Of a stretch of 24,014 bases of DNA, positions 7,861 through 16,392 are shown one piece after another; the first letter of the stretch is position 1, and every line of letters starts with the position of its first letter. The notes under the pieces were generated by a model. It saw only the letters and a program-made list of their open reading frames with translations. It ran no database searches and was not told the DNA's origin. A program made the position numbers and the translations under genes. Source of the stretch: Clostridium sp. UBA6758 (lineage in GTDB: Bacteria; Bacillota; Clostridia; Clostridiales; Clostridiaceae); the NCBI GenBank assembly GCA_002453475.1, contig DKGY01000053.1:13737-37750 (forward strand), written 5' to 3'.

Positions 7861-8622
7861 ATGAATAAGTATAATTACAGAGTAATAAAAAAGGTGGGGG
7901 GAACCATTAAGAACACTAAATTAATATCTATACTTACAGTAATTATTTTAGGATTCATATGCATGTCTGTAATTAATGTAAATAACGTGGTTACTACTTA
8001 TAAAAATGCTGAATCAGAACAAGAAAAAAGTAAGATAATACTGATTGATCCAGGGCACGGAGGAATGGATGGAGGTGCTTCATCTAAAGATGGAACTACA
8101 GAGAAGAATATAAACCTAAATATTGGACTACTCTTAGGGGCAAATCTGAAGAGTCAAGGATATAATGTTGAATTTACAAGAACAGAAGATGTTGGACTTT
8201 ATACTGAAGGAAAATCAGTTAAAGAGAAAAAGCATGAGGACTTAAATAAAAGGGTTAGTTTAAAAGAAGAAACAAATTGTGACGTATTTGTTAGTATACA
8301 TTTAAATACATTCCCAGAATCCTATTGTAAAGGTGCTCAAGTATGGTATTCAAATTATGAGGAAAGTGAGAAATTAGCAAATATTATGCAAAGTACATTA
8401 AAAGATAAATTGGACCAGTCCAATAAGAGAAAAGCAAAGGCTGCAGGAACTCAATATAAGGTATTAAGAGGTAATGATAACATGCCAGGGGTCATTGTAG
8501 AGTGTGGATTTTTAAGTAATCTTGAAGAATCGCAAAAGCTAAAAAATGAAGATTATCAAAAAAAGATTGCGGATGCATTGGCTGAATCTATAAGCATTTA
8601 CTTGAAAGAAGGAGAAAATTAA
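7861..8622 (+). CDS. cwlD: N-acetylmuramoyl-L-alanine amidase, CwlD-like (spore cortex)
   Basis: This is an Amidase_3 zinc enzyme that cleaves the amide between muramic acid and the stem peptide. In endospore formers CwlD does this during synthesis of muramic-delta-lactam in the spore cortex, which is needed for germination. A single hydrophobic anchor spans about residues 21-40, and the catalytic domain follows. Predicted zinc and catalytic residues are His66 in IDPGHGG, Glu81 in TTEKNINL, His147 in VSIHLN and Glu214 in VIVECGFLSN. The 253-residue length matches CwlD. In Bacillus cwlD also lies just downstream of rpsI, which supports the name. The ATG at 7861 has only a weak GTAGAG upstream, while a stronger GGTGGGGGG lies inside the gene (7893-7901), so the start is uncertain. 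Confidence 0.85.
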   Translation: MNKYNYRVIKKVGGTIKNTKLISILTVIILGFICMSVINVNNVVTTYKNAESEQEKSKIILIDPGHGGMDGGASSKDGTTEKNINLNIGLLLGANLKSQGYNVEFTRTEDVGLYTEGKSVKEKKHEDLNKRVSLKEETNCDVFVSIHLNTFPESYCKGAQVWYSNYEESEKLANIMQSTLKDKLDQSNKRKAKAAGTQYKVLRGNDNMPGVIVECGFLSNLEESQKLKNEDYQKKIADALAESISIYLKEGEN

Positions 8623-8626
8623 AGAT

Positions 8627-8664
8627 AAGAGCTTACTTTTTCTATAAAAGGTAGGCTCTTTATA
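8627..8664 (+). terminator. Probable terminator after cwlD
   Basis: AGAGCTTACTTTT (8628-8640) pairs with AAAAGGTAGGCTCT (8646-8659) over about 13 bp with two G-T wobbles and a short loop. The T tract after it is weak (TTTATA), so termination may be incomplete. Confidence 0.65.
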
Positions 8665-8684
8665 GAATATACAGAAATATAAAA

Positions 8685-8713
8685 TTGCAAATGATTAGGC
8701 CATATGATATTAT
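8685..8713 (+). promoter_or_regulatory. Promoter of the gntR-glutamate mutase operon
   Basis: TTGCAA (8685-8690) and TATTAT (8708-8713) are separated by 17 bases, each hexamer differing from consensus by one base. The start of transcription would be near 8720. It is the only good promoter between the cwlD terminator and the mutase genes, so it probably drives gntR-glmS-glmL-glmE-mal. Confidence 0.7.
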
Positions 8714-8722
8714 GATTAAGGA

Positions 8723-8744
8723 TTGGATTAAGCCATTAGTCCAA
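8723..8744 (+). promoter_or_regulatory. Palindrome between promoter and RBS, candidate GntR operator
   Basis: TTGGATTAA (8723-8731) and TTAGTCCAA (8736-8744) form an inverted repeat with 9-base arms, one mismatch and a GCCA centre. It begins only a few bases after the predicted transcription start and ends just before the AGGAGA ribosome site (8751-8756). A dimeric regulator bound here would block the operon, so autoregulation by the following GntR protein is likely but inferred. Confidence 0.5.
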
Positions 8745-8763
8745 AGGGTCAGGAGATGAGATT

Positions 8764-9735
8764 TTGAACATTACAATTGATAAAAAAAATGGGGTACCTC
8801 TTTATATACAGGTAAAAAAACAAATAATGAATCTTATAAAAGATGGAACTTTGAGAGTTGGAAGTAAGATGCCTACAGAAAGAGAATTGTCTCAAGAGTT
8901 AGTAGTTAGTAGAAATACCATTAGTGCTGCCTATAATGAACTAGAAGCTAAGGGCGTATTAAAATCTATTCGAGGAAAAGGTACATTTGTAGCAGAAGAA
9001 GTCGTATCATGGCAAAGTTATGATAGTAGAAGGAAAATAAATAAATTTGTGGATTTAGCCCTAGAAGAAGCTTTAGAATGTGGCATAGATCCAGATGATT
9101 TTTTAGACATAGTAACAAATAGGGTTAGTGAAAAAAAGGATGTTATGAATAAAGTTACTTCGGCATTTGTAGAATGTAATATCGAGCAAGCAAGAATGTT
9201 TAGTAAAGAAATAACGTCAATAACAAATATGAATACGATACCATTTACTTTAACAGACTTAGAAAAGATGAGTGATGACACAAAGGACAAGCTTTCGACT
9301 TGTGAAGTAATTATATCACCTTTCAACCATGTAAATGATGTAGATGGGTTTTTGACTGGCTTTAACAAAGAAATACTAGGAGTAGCAGTAAGCCCTAATC
9401 TAGAATCCATTGTAAGAATCGCTAGACATCCTTCAGGAACAAAGTTTACTTTTATTTGTTTATCTGAAGAGTTTATATTTAAAATAAAGTCAGCACTTGA
9501 TAAAGCGGGTCTTTCAGATTTATCAGTTGAGTATTTTAGTATAACTGAAGAAGCTAAATTAAAACACATAGTTGATAAATCGGAGGTACTAATAGTAACT
9601 CCAGGTAGATATAAGGATGTTTGTAAGCTTAATCATGAAAATAAAGAGCTTATAGAATTTTCTTATAACTTAGACTCCACATCAGTGAAGGCACTTAAGT
9701 CAAAAATTGTAGAATTAAAGTATCAAAAAAATTAA
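8764..9735 (+). CDS. GntR-family transcriptional regulator, probable regulator of glutamate fermentation genes
   Basis: The N-terminal residues 5-75 form a GntR winged helix. Landmarks are [47 protein letters not shown] and the wing IRGKGTFV. The remaining 250 residues are a putative effector-binding domain without a clear match to the FCD, UTRA or aminotransferase types. Its alternating strand-helix pattern (for example [17 protein letters not shown] and [15 protein letters not shown]) suggests a periplasmic-binding-like fold. The start is TTG, supported by AGGAGA seven bases upstream. Only 17 bases separate it from glmS, so it leads the mutase operon and probably senses glutamate or a pathway intermediate. 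That effector is a guess. Confidence 0.85.
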   Translation: MNITIDKKNGVPLYIQVKKQIMNLIKDGTLRVGSKMPTERELSQELVVSRNTISAAYNELEAKGVLKSIRGKGTFVAEEVVSWQSYDSRRKINKFVDLALEEALECGIDPDDFLDIVTNRVSEKKDVMNKVTSAFVECNIEQARMFSKEITSITNMNTIPFTLTDLEKMSDDTKDKLSTCEVIISPFNHVNDVDGFLTGFNKEILGVAVSPNLESIVRIARHPSGTKFTFICLSEEFIFKIKSALDKAGLSDLSVEYFSITEEAKLKHIVDKSEVLIVTPGRYKDVCKLNHENKELIEFSYNLDSTSVKALKSKIVELKYQKN

Positions 9736-9752
9736 TTCAGGAGGAATTAAAA

Positions 9753-10166
9753 ATGGAAAAGAAGACATTAGTTCTTGGTGTTATTGGAGCAGATTGCCAT
9801 GCTGTAGGTAACAAAATCATGGATTATGCATTAACAGAAGCAGGGTTTGAAGTTATCAATATCGGAGTACTATCACCACAAGAAGACTTTATAAATGCTG
9901 CAGTGGAAACAAATGCTGATGCAATAATCGTTTCTTCTCTTTATGGACATGGAGAGATTGACTGTAGAGGCTTAAGAGAAAAGTGTGATGAATCAGGATT
10001 AAAAGACATTCTTATCTATGTTGGTGGTAACATAGTCGTAGGTAAACAAGATTGGGATGAGGTTCATTCAAGATTTAAAGCTATGGGATTTAATAGGGTT
10101 TACCCACCAGGAACAAGTATAGACACTACTATCCATGACTTAAAAGAAGATTTAGAAATAGAATAG
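9753..10166 (+). CDS. glmS: Glutamate mutase sigma (B12-binding) subunit
   Basis: This is the small subunit (component S, also called MutS) of coenzyme B12-dependent glutamate mutase, which rearranges L-glutamate to (2S,3S)-3-methylaspartate. The 137-residue length equals the clostridial enzyme. The cobalamin-binding motif DCHAVG gives Asp14, His16 and Gly19, with His16 as the lower axial cobalt ligand. Other nucleotide-loop motifs are SSLYGHG (61-67) and YVGGN (89-93). The start has AGGAGG and follows gntR closely. The name must not be confused with glucosamine-6-phosphate synthase (also glmS) or the mismatch-repair protein MutS. Confidence 0.96.
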   Translation: MEKKTLVLGVIGADCHAVGNKIMDYALTEAGFEVINIGVLSPQEDFINAAVETNADAIIVSSLYGHGEIDCRGLREKCDESGLKDILIYVGGNIVVGKQDWDEVHSRFKAMGFNRVYPPGTSIDTTIHDLKEDLEIE

Positions 10167-10234
10167 ACAGAATCATATAAACTAACTAAAGTATATTTTA
10201 CTTGGAATTATAATAGAGAGCTGGAGTGATTAAA

Positions 10235-11629
10235 ATGAATGCATATTTACTTTTGGACTTTGGTAGTACTTATACCAAATTGACTGCAGTAGATATAGAT
10301 AATGAAGAAATATTAGCTACAGCCAAGGACATAACAACTATCGAAGATGATATAATGATAGGATTTAATAAAGCTTATGATAAGCTTATGAATAAGCTAG
10401 AAGGAAAAGAAGTAAATTTCATTGAAAAGCTTGCTTGTTCATCTGCAGCTGGAGGCTTAAAAATGGTAGCGATTGGACTTGTGCCAGATCTTACAGCAGA
10501 AGCTGCTAAGAGAGCTGCTTTAGGAGCAGGAGCTCGAGTTATAAAAGTATATAGTTATGAATTAACCAAAGATGAAGTATTAGAAATAAAAAATTCTGAT
10601 GTAGATATAATTCTTTTAGCTGGTGGCACTAATGGAGGAAATAAACAATGTATTCTACATAACGCAAAGATGTTAGTAGATTTAGATGTTAATCTTCCTA
10701 TGGTTGTAGCAGGGAATAAAAGTGCTAATGATGAGATAAAAGAAATCTTTGAAAAAGCAGGATTTTATTTCAGTATAACAGAAAATGTTATGCCACAATT
10801 AAATGCTTTGAATGTAGAACCAGCAAGAGAAGAAATAAGAAAAGTATTCATGGATAGGATAACCGATGCAAAAGGATTATCCAACGCAGAAAATTTTGTA
10901 AATGGCATATTGATGCCTACACCAGCAGCTGTACTTAAAGCAGCTAGAGTGTTGGGTGAAGGTACTGATGAAGAGGAAGGTATTGGGGACTTAATCATTG
11001 TTGACATAGGGGGAGCTACTACTGATGTACACTCTATTGGATATGGAGAGCCAACAAAGGGCGGAGTAAATATGAAGGGGTTAGAGGAGCCTTTTGCAAA
11101 AAGAACTGTAGAAGGTGACTTAGGTATGAGATATTCAGCTGTGTCTCTTTGGGAAGCTGCAGGTAGTAGAAAGCTTAGAGCATATTTAAATGATAAAGAT
11201 AGAAAGATAGACATTGAAGAGAGATGTAAATATAGAAATAGCAATATTAAAATGGTACCTGCAACAGATGAAGATATAAAATTTGATGAAGCTATGGCAA
11301 AGGCAGCTACAGAGCTTTCTATGGAAAGACACTGTGGTACTGTTGAATGCATATATACACCTATGGGAGCTGTATACAATCAATTAGGAAAAGATCTTAT
11401 GGATGTAAAATATATGATTGGTACAGGTGGAGTTTTAGTTCATAGTAAACATCCAGGTGAAATATTGAAGGCAGGAAACTTTAATAAAGAAAATGCTACT
11501 TCTTTAAGACCTAGGAATCCAAAAACTTTAGTAGATAAAACTTATATATTATCATCAATGGGTCTGTTAGCTCAGGATTATCCTGATAAAGCAGTAAGAA
11601 TAATGAAAAAATATTTAGTGGAAGTGTAA
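10235..11629 (+). CDS. glmL: Glutamate mutase reactivating ATPase (MutL/GlmL)
   Basis: This is an ASKHA-fold ATPase (hexokinase/actin-like) of the MutL family that is thought to restore or protect glutamate mutase when its B12 cofactor is damaged. The first phosphate-binding motif, LLLDFGSTYTKLTAVD, lies at the extreme N-terminus, and the second, VDIGGATTDVHS, has its Asp at about residue 257. A glycine-rich segment MIGTGGVLVH lies near residue 392. I take the ATG at 10235 because GGAG (10223-10226) is 8 bases upstream. The in-frame GTG at 10226 overlaps that ribosome site. The gene sits between glmS and glmE as in C. tetanomorphum and C. cochlearium, 68 bases after glmS and 21 before glmE. 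It is unrelated to mismatch-repair MutL. Confidence 0.93.
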   Translation: MNAYLLLDFGSTYTKLTAVDIDNEEILATAKDITTIEDDIMIGFNKAYDKLMNKLEGKEVNFIEKLACSSAAGGLKMVAIGLVPDLTAEAAKRAALGAGARVIKVYSYELTKDEVLEIKNSDVDIILLAGGTNGGNKQCILHNAKMLVDLDVNLPMVVAGNKSANDEIKEIFEKAGFYFSITENVMPQLNALNVEPAREEIRKVFMDRITDAKGLSNAENFVNGILMPTPAAVLKAARVLGEGTDEEEGIGDLIIVDIGGATTDVHSIGYGEPTKGGVNMKGLEEPFAKRTVEGDLGMRYSAVSLWEAAGSRKLRAYLNDKDRKIDIEERCKYRNSNIKMVPATDEDIKFDEAMAKAATELSMERHCGTVECIYTPMGAVYNQLGKDLMDVKYMIGTGGVLVHSKHPGEILKAGNFNKENATSLRPRNPKTLVDKTYILSSMGLLAQDYPDKAVRIMKKYLVEV

Positions 11630-11650
11630 ATTACTAGGAGGTAAATTAAA

Positions 11651-13105
11651 GTGGAACTAAAAAACAAAAAGTGGACCGAGGAAGAGTTTTTTAAGACAAG
11701 AGAAGAGGTTTTAGCACAATGGCCAACAGGTAAAGAAGTAGATTTACAGGAGGCTATAGACTACAACAAAAAAATTCCAGCACACAAGAACTTTGCTAAA
11801 AAATTAATTGAAGCAAAGGAAGCGGGCATAACATTAGCTCAACCTAGGGCCGGTGTAGCTTTATTAGATAGCCACATAGAATTACTAAACTACTTAGACA
11901 AAGAAGGCGGAGCAGATCTTCTACCATCAACAATAGATAGTTACACAAGACAAAACAGATATGAAGAATGTGAAGTTGGAATACAAGAAAGTATAAAAGC
12001 TAGAAGATCACTTTTAAATGGATTTCCAGGAGTTAACCATGGTGTTAAAGGATGCAGAAGAGTATTTGAATCTGTTAACCTACCACTAGAATCAAGACAC
12101 GGTACTCCAGATGGTAGATTACTTGCAGAAATTACTCATGCATCAGGTTGGACATCAAATGAAGGAGGCGGTATATCATATAATATACCATATGCTAAAA
12201 GTGTTACACTAGAAAAAACTATTCTTGACTGGCAATATTGTGATAGATTAGTAGGTTTCTATGAAGAGCAAGGCATATCTATTAATAGAGAGCCATTTGG
12301 TCCATTAACAGGAACTTTAGTACCACCAAGTACATCTAATGCAGTTGCAATAGTAGAAGCACTACTTGCAGCAGAGCAAGGTGTTAAAAATATTACAGTT
12401 GGATATGGTCAGTGTGGTAACTTAATACAAGACGTAGCAGCAATTAGAGCTCTTGAAGAACAATGTAGCGATTACTTAAGAGCTTATGGTTACGGTGATG
12501 TTTACTTAACAACAGTATTCCATCAATGGATGGGAGGATTCCCAGCTGATGAAGCTAAGGCTTTTGGTGTTATATCTACAGGGGCAGCAGCAGCAGCATT
12601 AGCAGGAGCTACAAAAGTTATAGTTAAAACTCCACATGAAGCTATAGGTATACCAACTAAAGAAGCAAATGCTCAAGGTATAAGAGCAACTAAAATGACT
12701 TTAAACTTATTAAAAGGTCAACAAATGCACTTATCTGATGAACTTAGAACTGAAATTGCTATAATTAAAGCTGAAACAAGATGCATGGTAGATAAGTTAT
12801 ATGAAGTAGGAAACGGTGACTTAGCGAAAGGTGCTGTTAAAGGCTTTGATATGGGAGTTATAGATATTCCATTTGCACCAAGTAAATATAACGCTGGTAA
12901 AATGATGCCTGCAAGAGATAATAATGGAGCAGTAAGATATCTTAAATTTGGAAATGTTCCATTTACAGCAGAGCTTAAAGCTTTCAATATGAAAAAGCTA
13001 GACGAAAGAGGAAAATACGAAAATCGTCCAGTTGGATTCCAAATGACAATAGATGATATATTTGCTGTAGGAAAAGGAAAGCTTGTTGGAAGACCAGAAA
13101 AATAA
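11651..13105 (+). CDS. glmE: Glutamate mutase epsilon (catalytic) subunit
   Basis: This is the large subunit (component E) of glutamate mutase, a TIM barrel that binds glutamate and generates the radical with the cofactor held by GlmS. It is 484 residues long, one more than I recall for the C. cochlearium enzyme. The substrate-binding residues described there fall at identical positions: Arg66 (QPRAG), Arg100 (YTRQN) and Arg149 (ESRHG) form the arginine claw, with Glu171, Tyr177 and Tyr181. The gene starts with GTG, nine bases after AGGAGG. It precedes mal by 71 bases with no terminator between. Confidence 0.96.
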   Translation: MELKNKKWTEEEFFKTREEVLAQWPTGKEVDLQEAIDYNKKIPAHKNFAKKLIEAKEAGITLAQPRAGVALLDSHIELLNYLDKEGGADLLPSTIDSYTRQNRYEECEVGIQESIKARRSLLNGFPGVNHGVKGCRRVFESVNLPLESRHGTPDGRLLAEITHASGWTSNEGGGISYNIPYAKSVTLEKTILDWQYCDRLVGFYEEQGISINREPFGPLTGTLVPPSTSNAVAIVEALLAAEQGVKNITVGYGQCGNLIQDVAAIRALEEQCSDYLRAYGYGDVYLTTVFHQWMGGFPADEAKAFGVISTGAAAAALAGATKVIVKTPHEAIGIPTKEANAQGIRATKMTLNLLKGQQMHLSDELRTEIAIIKAETRCMVDKLYEVGNGDLAKGAVKGFDMGVIDIPFAPSKYNAGKMMPARDNNGAVRYLKFGNVPFTAELKAFNMKKLDERGKYENRPVGFQMTIDDIFAVGKGKLVGRPEK

Positions 13106-13176
13106 CATTTATAATTTATAAGCTAACAATAAACTAATATAAAATTCTTAAATTATAGAAAGCAAGGTGTATTTAA

Positions 13177-14421
13177 ATGAAAATTGTTGATGTAGTATGT
13201 TCTGCAGGAAGAACTGGATTTTATTTTGATGACCAAAGAGCAATAAAAGCTGGAGCTGGTCATGATGGATTTACTTATATTGGAGAGCCAGTAACTGAAG
13301 GATTTACATCTATAAGACAAGCAGGAGAATCTATATCTGTAATGTTAATACTTGAAGATGGTCAAGTAGCACACGGTGATTGTGCAGCTGTTCAATATTC
13401 AGGAGCAGGTGGACGTGATCCATTATTCTTAGCTAAAGATTTCATACCAGTTATAGAAAAGGAAATAGCACCAAAACTTATAGGTAGAGAATTAACTAAT
13501 TTTAAATGTTTAGCTGAAGAATTTGATAAAATGTTGGTAAATGGTAAAAGACTTCATACAGCTATCAGATATGGTGTAACTCAAGCGATCCTTGATGGTG
13601 TAGCTAAAGCTAAAAAAGTTACTATGGCTGAAGTTGTAAGAGATGAATATAATACTGGAGTAGAAATCAATAGAATTCCTATATTTACCCAATCAGGAGA
13701 TGACAGATACAACAATGCTGATAAGATGATTATCAAGGGAGCAGACGTTTTGCCTCATGCTTTAATAAACAATGTAGAAGAGAAGTTAGGTTTAAAGGGT
13801 GAAAAACTTCTTGAATATGTAAAATGGTTAAGTGATAGAGTTTTAAAATTAAGAACTAGTGAAGACTATAACCCAATATTCCATATAGATGTTTATGGAA
13901 CTATAGGAGTTGCATTTAATTGTGATACAAAAGCAATGGCAGACTACATAGCAACATTAGAAGAGGCTGCTAAACCATTTAAATTAAGAATAGAAGGACC
14001 AATGGATGTAGAGCATAGAGAAAGACAAATGGAAGCATTAAGAGAGCTAACAGTTGAACTTGATAATAGAAATATCAATGTAGAATTAGTTGCTGATGAA
14101 TGGTGTAATACTTATGAAGACGTAGCATTCTTTGCAGATAACAATTCAGGACATATGCTTCAAATAAAAACTCCAGACCTTGGAGGAGTAAATAATACAA
14201 TAGAAGCTATATTGTATTGCAAGAAGAAACATGTTGGAGCTTACTGTGGAGGAACATGTAACGAAACAAATAGATCAGCAGAAGTTTGCACTAACATTGC
14301 TATGGCTTGTGGAGCAGATCAATGTCTAGCTAAACCAGGTATGGGTGTTGATGAAGGTTACATGATAGTAAACAATGAAATGAATAGGGTTGTTGCCTTA
14401 GTAAATAGAAGAAATAAATAA
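13177..14421 (+). CDS. mal: Methylaspartate ammonia-lyase
   Basis: This enzyme removes ammonia from 3-methylaspartate to give mesaconate, the second step of the pathway. It belongs to the enolase superfamily. The 414-residue sequence has the catalytic base Lys331 (LQIKTPDLGG) and His194 (VLPHALINN), with magnesium ligands Asp238 (IDVYGT), Glu273 (RIEGPMD) and Asp307 (VADEW). All these numbers coincide with the C. tetanomorphum enzyme as I recall it. AAGGTG lies 7 bases before the ATG. It is the last gene before a strong terminator. Confidence 0.96.
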   Translation: MKIVDVVCSAGRTGFYFDDQRAIKAGAGHDGFTYIGEPVTEGFTSIRQAGESISVMLILEDGQVAHGDCAAVQYSGAGGRDPLFLAKDFIPVIEKEIAPKLIGRELTNFKCLAEEFDKMLVNGKRLHTAIRYGVTQAILDGVAKAKKVTMAEVVRDEYNTGVEINRIPIFTQSGDDRYNNADKMIIKGADVLPHALINNVEEKLGLKGEKLLEYVKWLSDRVLKLRTSEDYNPIFHIDVYGTIGVAFNCDTKAMADYIATLEEAAKPFKLRIEGPMDVEHRERQMEALRELTVELDNRNINVELVADEWCNTYEDVAFFADNNSGHMLQIKTPDLGGVNNTIEAILYCKKKHVGAYCGGTCNETNRSAEVCTNIAMACGADQCLAKPGMGVDEGYMIVNNEMNRVVALVNRRNK

Positions 14422-14434
14422 TCCATTAGGTATA

Positions 14435-14475
14435 AAGTAAAAAGGCGGTTTAAGTAAAAACTGCCTTTTTACTTA
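14435..14475 (+). terminator. Intrinsic terminator after mal
   Basis: AAGTAAAAAGGCGGTTT (14435-14451) pairs with the arm at 14458-14474 over 17 bp with one G-T wobble and a short loop. The descending arm contains CCTTTTTACTT. It splits the pathway genes into two transcription units. Confidence 0.88.
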
Positions 14476-14583
14476 TAATAATTATAGAAATGAGAGATAT
14501 TATTCATGGGATTAAATCAAACTACATTAGTGAATTAATCTTATAAATAATGTGTTTAATTAATAGGTTTAGGAGGATTATAT

Positions 14584-15426
14584 ATGAGAGAAATTAAAGT
14601 TTCACAGATAACAGAAGCTATAAGAAAACTATGTATTGATGCAAATTACTATTTAGGTAGTGATATAAAAAATAGACTTATGAAATCTCATGAGGAAGAA
14701 GATTGGGATATTGCAAAGGGAATATTAAATAAAATATTAGTGAATGCTGATATAGCTAAAAATGAAGATATGCCTATGTGTCAAGATACTGGTGTGGCTT
14801 GTGTATTTATAGAAATAGGTCAAGATGTTCAAGTAGTTGGAGGGGCTCTTGAGGATGCAATAAATGAAGGTGTAAGACAAGGATATAAAGATGGATACCT
14901 AAGAAAATCTGTAGTTAAGGATCCATTAGATAGGGTAAATACAAAGGATAATACTCCAGCTATGATTTACTATAATATAGTTCCAGGAGATAAGCTAAAG
15001 ATTACTGTAGCACCTAAAGGATTTGGTTCTGAAAATATGAGTCAAATAAAAATGTTAAAACCTTCTGATGGCCTTCAGGGTGTTAAGGATTTTATAATAA
15101 AAGTAGTTAAAGAAGCAGGTCCAAATCCATGTCCACCAATAATTGTTGGAGTAGGAATTGGAGGAACCTTTGATAAGGCTGCAACAATTGCTAAGAAAGC
15201 ACTTATTAGATCTATAGATGTGAGAAATGAAAATCCATTCTATGCAGAGTTAGAAGAGGAACTAGTAACTATGATAAATGAACTAGGTATAGGACCTCAA
15301 GGATTTGGTGGGAAAACAACAGCATTAGCTGTAAATATAGAAACATATCCAACTCATATTGCAGGATTACCAGTAGCTGTAAATATTAATTGTCATGCTA
15401 CAAGACATGCAGAAATAGAGCTATAA
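14584..15426 (+). CDS. Class I fumarase-type hydro-lyase alpha subunit, probable mesaconase (citramalate-forming)
   Basis: This is the iron-sulfur subunit of a two-subunit class I fumarate hydratase/tartrate dehydratase family enzyme. Its place between mal and the citramalate lyase genes makes mesaconase, adding water to mesaconate to form citramalate, the most likely role. Three conserved cysteines are probable ligands of an oxygen-sensitive [4Fe-4S] cluster: Cys66 (MPMCQDTG), Cys183 (NPCPP) and Cys270 (NCHATRHAE). The GVGIGGTFDKAA and GPQGFGGKTTAL segments are also typical. Length (280) is normal for the alpha subunit. AGGAGG precedes the ATG. Fumarase or tartrate dehydratase activity cannot be excluded from sequence alone. 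Confidence 0.87.
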   Translation: MREIKVSQITEAIRKLCIDANYYLGSDIKNRLMKSHEEEDWDIAKGILNKILVNADIAKNEDMPMCQDTGVACVFIEIGQDVQVVGGALEDAINEGVRQGYKDGYLRKSVVKDPLDRVNTKDNTPAMIYYNIVPGDKLKITVAPKGFGSENMSQIKMLKPSDGLQGVKDFIIKVVKEAGPNPCPPIIVGVGIGGTFDKAATIAKKALIRSIDVRNENPFYAELEEELVTMINELGIGPQGFGGKTTALAVNIETYPTHIAGLPVAVNINCHATRHAEIEL

Positions 15427-15442
15427 TTAGGGGGTAAGGTTT

Positions 15443-16000
15443 ATGGAAAAGAGAATAACTACACCACTAACAGAAGAAAAAGTTAAAGGTTTAAAAGCTG
15501 GAGACAGTGTTTTATTAAGTGGAGTTATATATACAGGGAGAGATGCTGCTCATAAGAGACTTGCAGAACTTTTAGAAAAAGGAGAAGAACTTCCTATAGA
15601 TGTAAAGGATGCTGTTATATATTATGTAGGGCCAACGCCAGCAAAGGAAGGAATGGCTATAGGTTCAGCAGGACCAACTACTAGTTATAGAATGGATGCA
15701 TATACACCGGCACTCTTAGACCATGGTTTAAGAGGGATGATTGGTAAAGGATTAAGAAATACTGAAGTAATAGAGTCTATGAAAAAAAATAAGGCGGTAT
15801 ACTTTGGAGCTATAGGTGGGGCTGCAGCACTTATTGGTAAATGTGTAAAGAAAGCAGAAATAGTGACCTATGAAGATTTAGGAGCTGAGGCTATAAGAAG
15901 ACTTGAAGTAGAGGATTTACCTATAGTTGTAGTAATAGATTCAGAAGGAAATAATTTATATGAGGTAGGCAGAGAAGCTTATTTAAATAGTAAAAAGTAA
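15443..16000 (+). CDS. Class I fumarase-type hydro-lyase beta subunit, probable mesaconase
   Basis: This is the C-terminal-domain partner of the preceding subunit, 16 bases downstream. The 185-residue protein contains the beta-subunit landmarks LKAGDSVLLSGVIYTGRDAAH near residue 15 (in two halves), IYYVGPTPAKEGMAIGSAGP and TTSYRMDAYTP. It also has KNKAVYFGAIGGAAALIGK. Together the subunits form the substrate site between the [4Fe-4S] domain and this swivelling domain. The family is the same as TtdB and the C-terminal half of FumA. The assignment to mesaconate comes from gene order. Confidence 0.87.
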   Translation: MEKRITTPLTEEKVKGLKAGDSVLLSGVIYTGRDAAHKRLAELLEKGEELPIDVKDAVIYYVGPTPAKEGMAIGSAGPTTSYRMDAYTPALLDHGLRGMIGKGLRNTEVIESMKKNKAVYFGAIGGAAALIGKCVKKAEIVTYEDLGAEAIRRLEVEDLPIVVVIDSEGNNLYEVGREAYLNSKK

Positions 16001-16048
16001 GTCCAGATATATTAATAAGATAGGTAATAGTAAGGTCAATTTATCATT

Positions 16049-16090
16049 TAGAAATAAGCGTTATAAAAATAAATTTATACACTTATTCTA
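16049..16090 (+). repeat. Imperfect hairpin in the gap between mesaconase and citD
   Basis: The arms at 16049-16067 and 16074-16090 form about 15 base pairs with two bulges and one mismatch around an AATAAA loop. The cores are ATAAGCG/CACTTAT and TATAAA/TTTATA. No T tract follows, so it is not an obvious terminator. It ends about 27 bases before citD and could affect mRNA processing or stability, or be a protein site. Confidence 0.5.
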
Positions 16091-16117
16091 AGGATACTAC
16101 ATGTAGAGGTGATTTAG

Positions 16118-16381
16118 ATGGTAATTAACAAAATTTCAAAGGCTGGAACTCTAGAATCCAATGATATATATGTTATAATCATGCCTAATGAAGAAGGTGG
16201 AATAGCCATAGAACTTGAAAGTATGGTTATGAAACAATTTGGAGCAGATATAGAAAAAGCAATTAGAGAAACTTTAGATACTTTAGAAGTAAAAAATGCT
16301 ATTGTGAAAGCTCAAGATAAAGGTGCTCTTGATTATACAATAAGAGCTAGAGTTGAAACTGCAGTAAAAAGAGCGCAGTAG
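16118..16381 (+). CDS. citD: Citrate lyase-family acyl carrier protein (gamma subunit), probable citramalate lyase
   Basis: This small acyl carrier carries the phosphoribosyl-dephospho-CoA prosthetic group on which acetyl and citramalyl (or citryl) thioesters are exchanged. The 87-residue sequence matches CitD. The attachment serine is Ser14 in KAGTLESND, the same number as in characterised CitD, and the C-terminus VETAVKRA is also typical. GAGGTGA precedes the ATG. It opens the citD-citE-citF group, spaced 11 bases from citE. The enzymes that build and attach the prosthetic group are not encoded in this window. Confidence 0.92.
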   Translation: MVINKISKAGTLESNDIYVIIMPNEEGGIAIELESMVMKQFGADIEKAIRETLDTLEVKNAIVKAQDKGALDYTIRARVETAVKRAQ

Positions 16382-16392
16382 GGGGTATAAAT

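Noticed and set aside
9018..9569. Minus-strand open frame of 183 codons inside the gntR gene
   Set aside because: It lies antisense to a well-supported regulator, has no ribosome site and a composition typical of an antisense shadow.
10765..11379. Minus-strand open frame of 204 codons inside glmL
   Set aside because: Antisense shadow of a gene with clear ATPase motifs; no domain, RBS or promoter seen.
9753..11629. glmS/mutS and mutL as glucosamine-6-phosphate synthase or mismatch-repair genes
   Set aside because: The sequences show a B12-binding DxHxxG motif and an ASKHA ATPase fold. The historical names only coincide.
14584..16000. Housekeeping fumarase of the TCA cycle
   Set aside because: The family fits, but the genes sit between methylaspartate ammonia-lyase and citramalate lyase-type genes, so mesaconase is the better reading.
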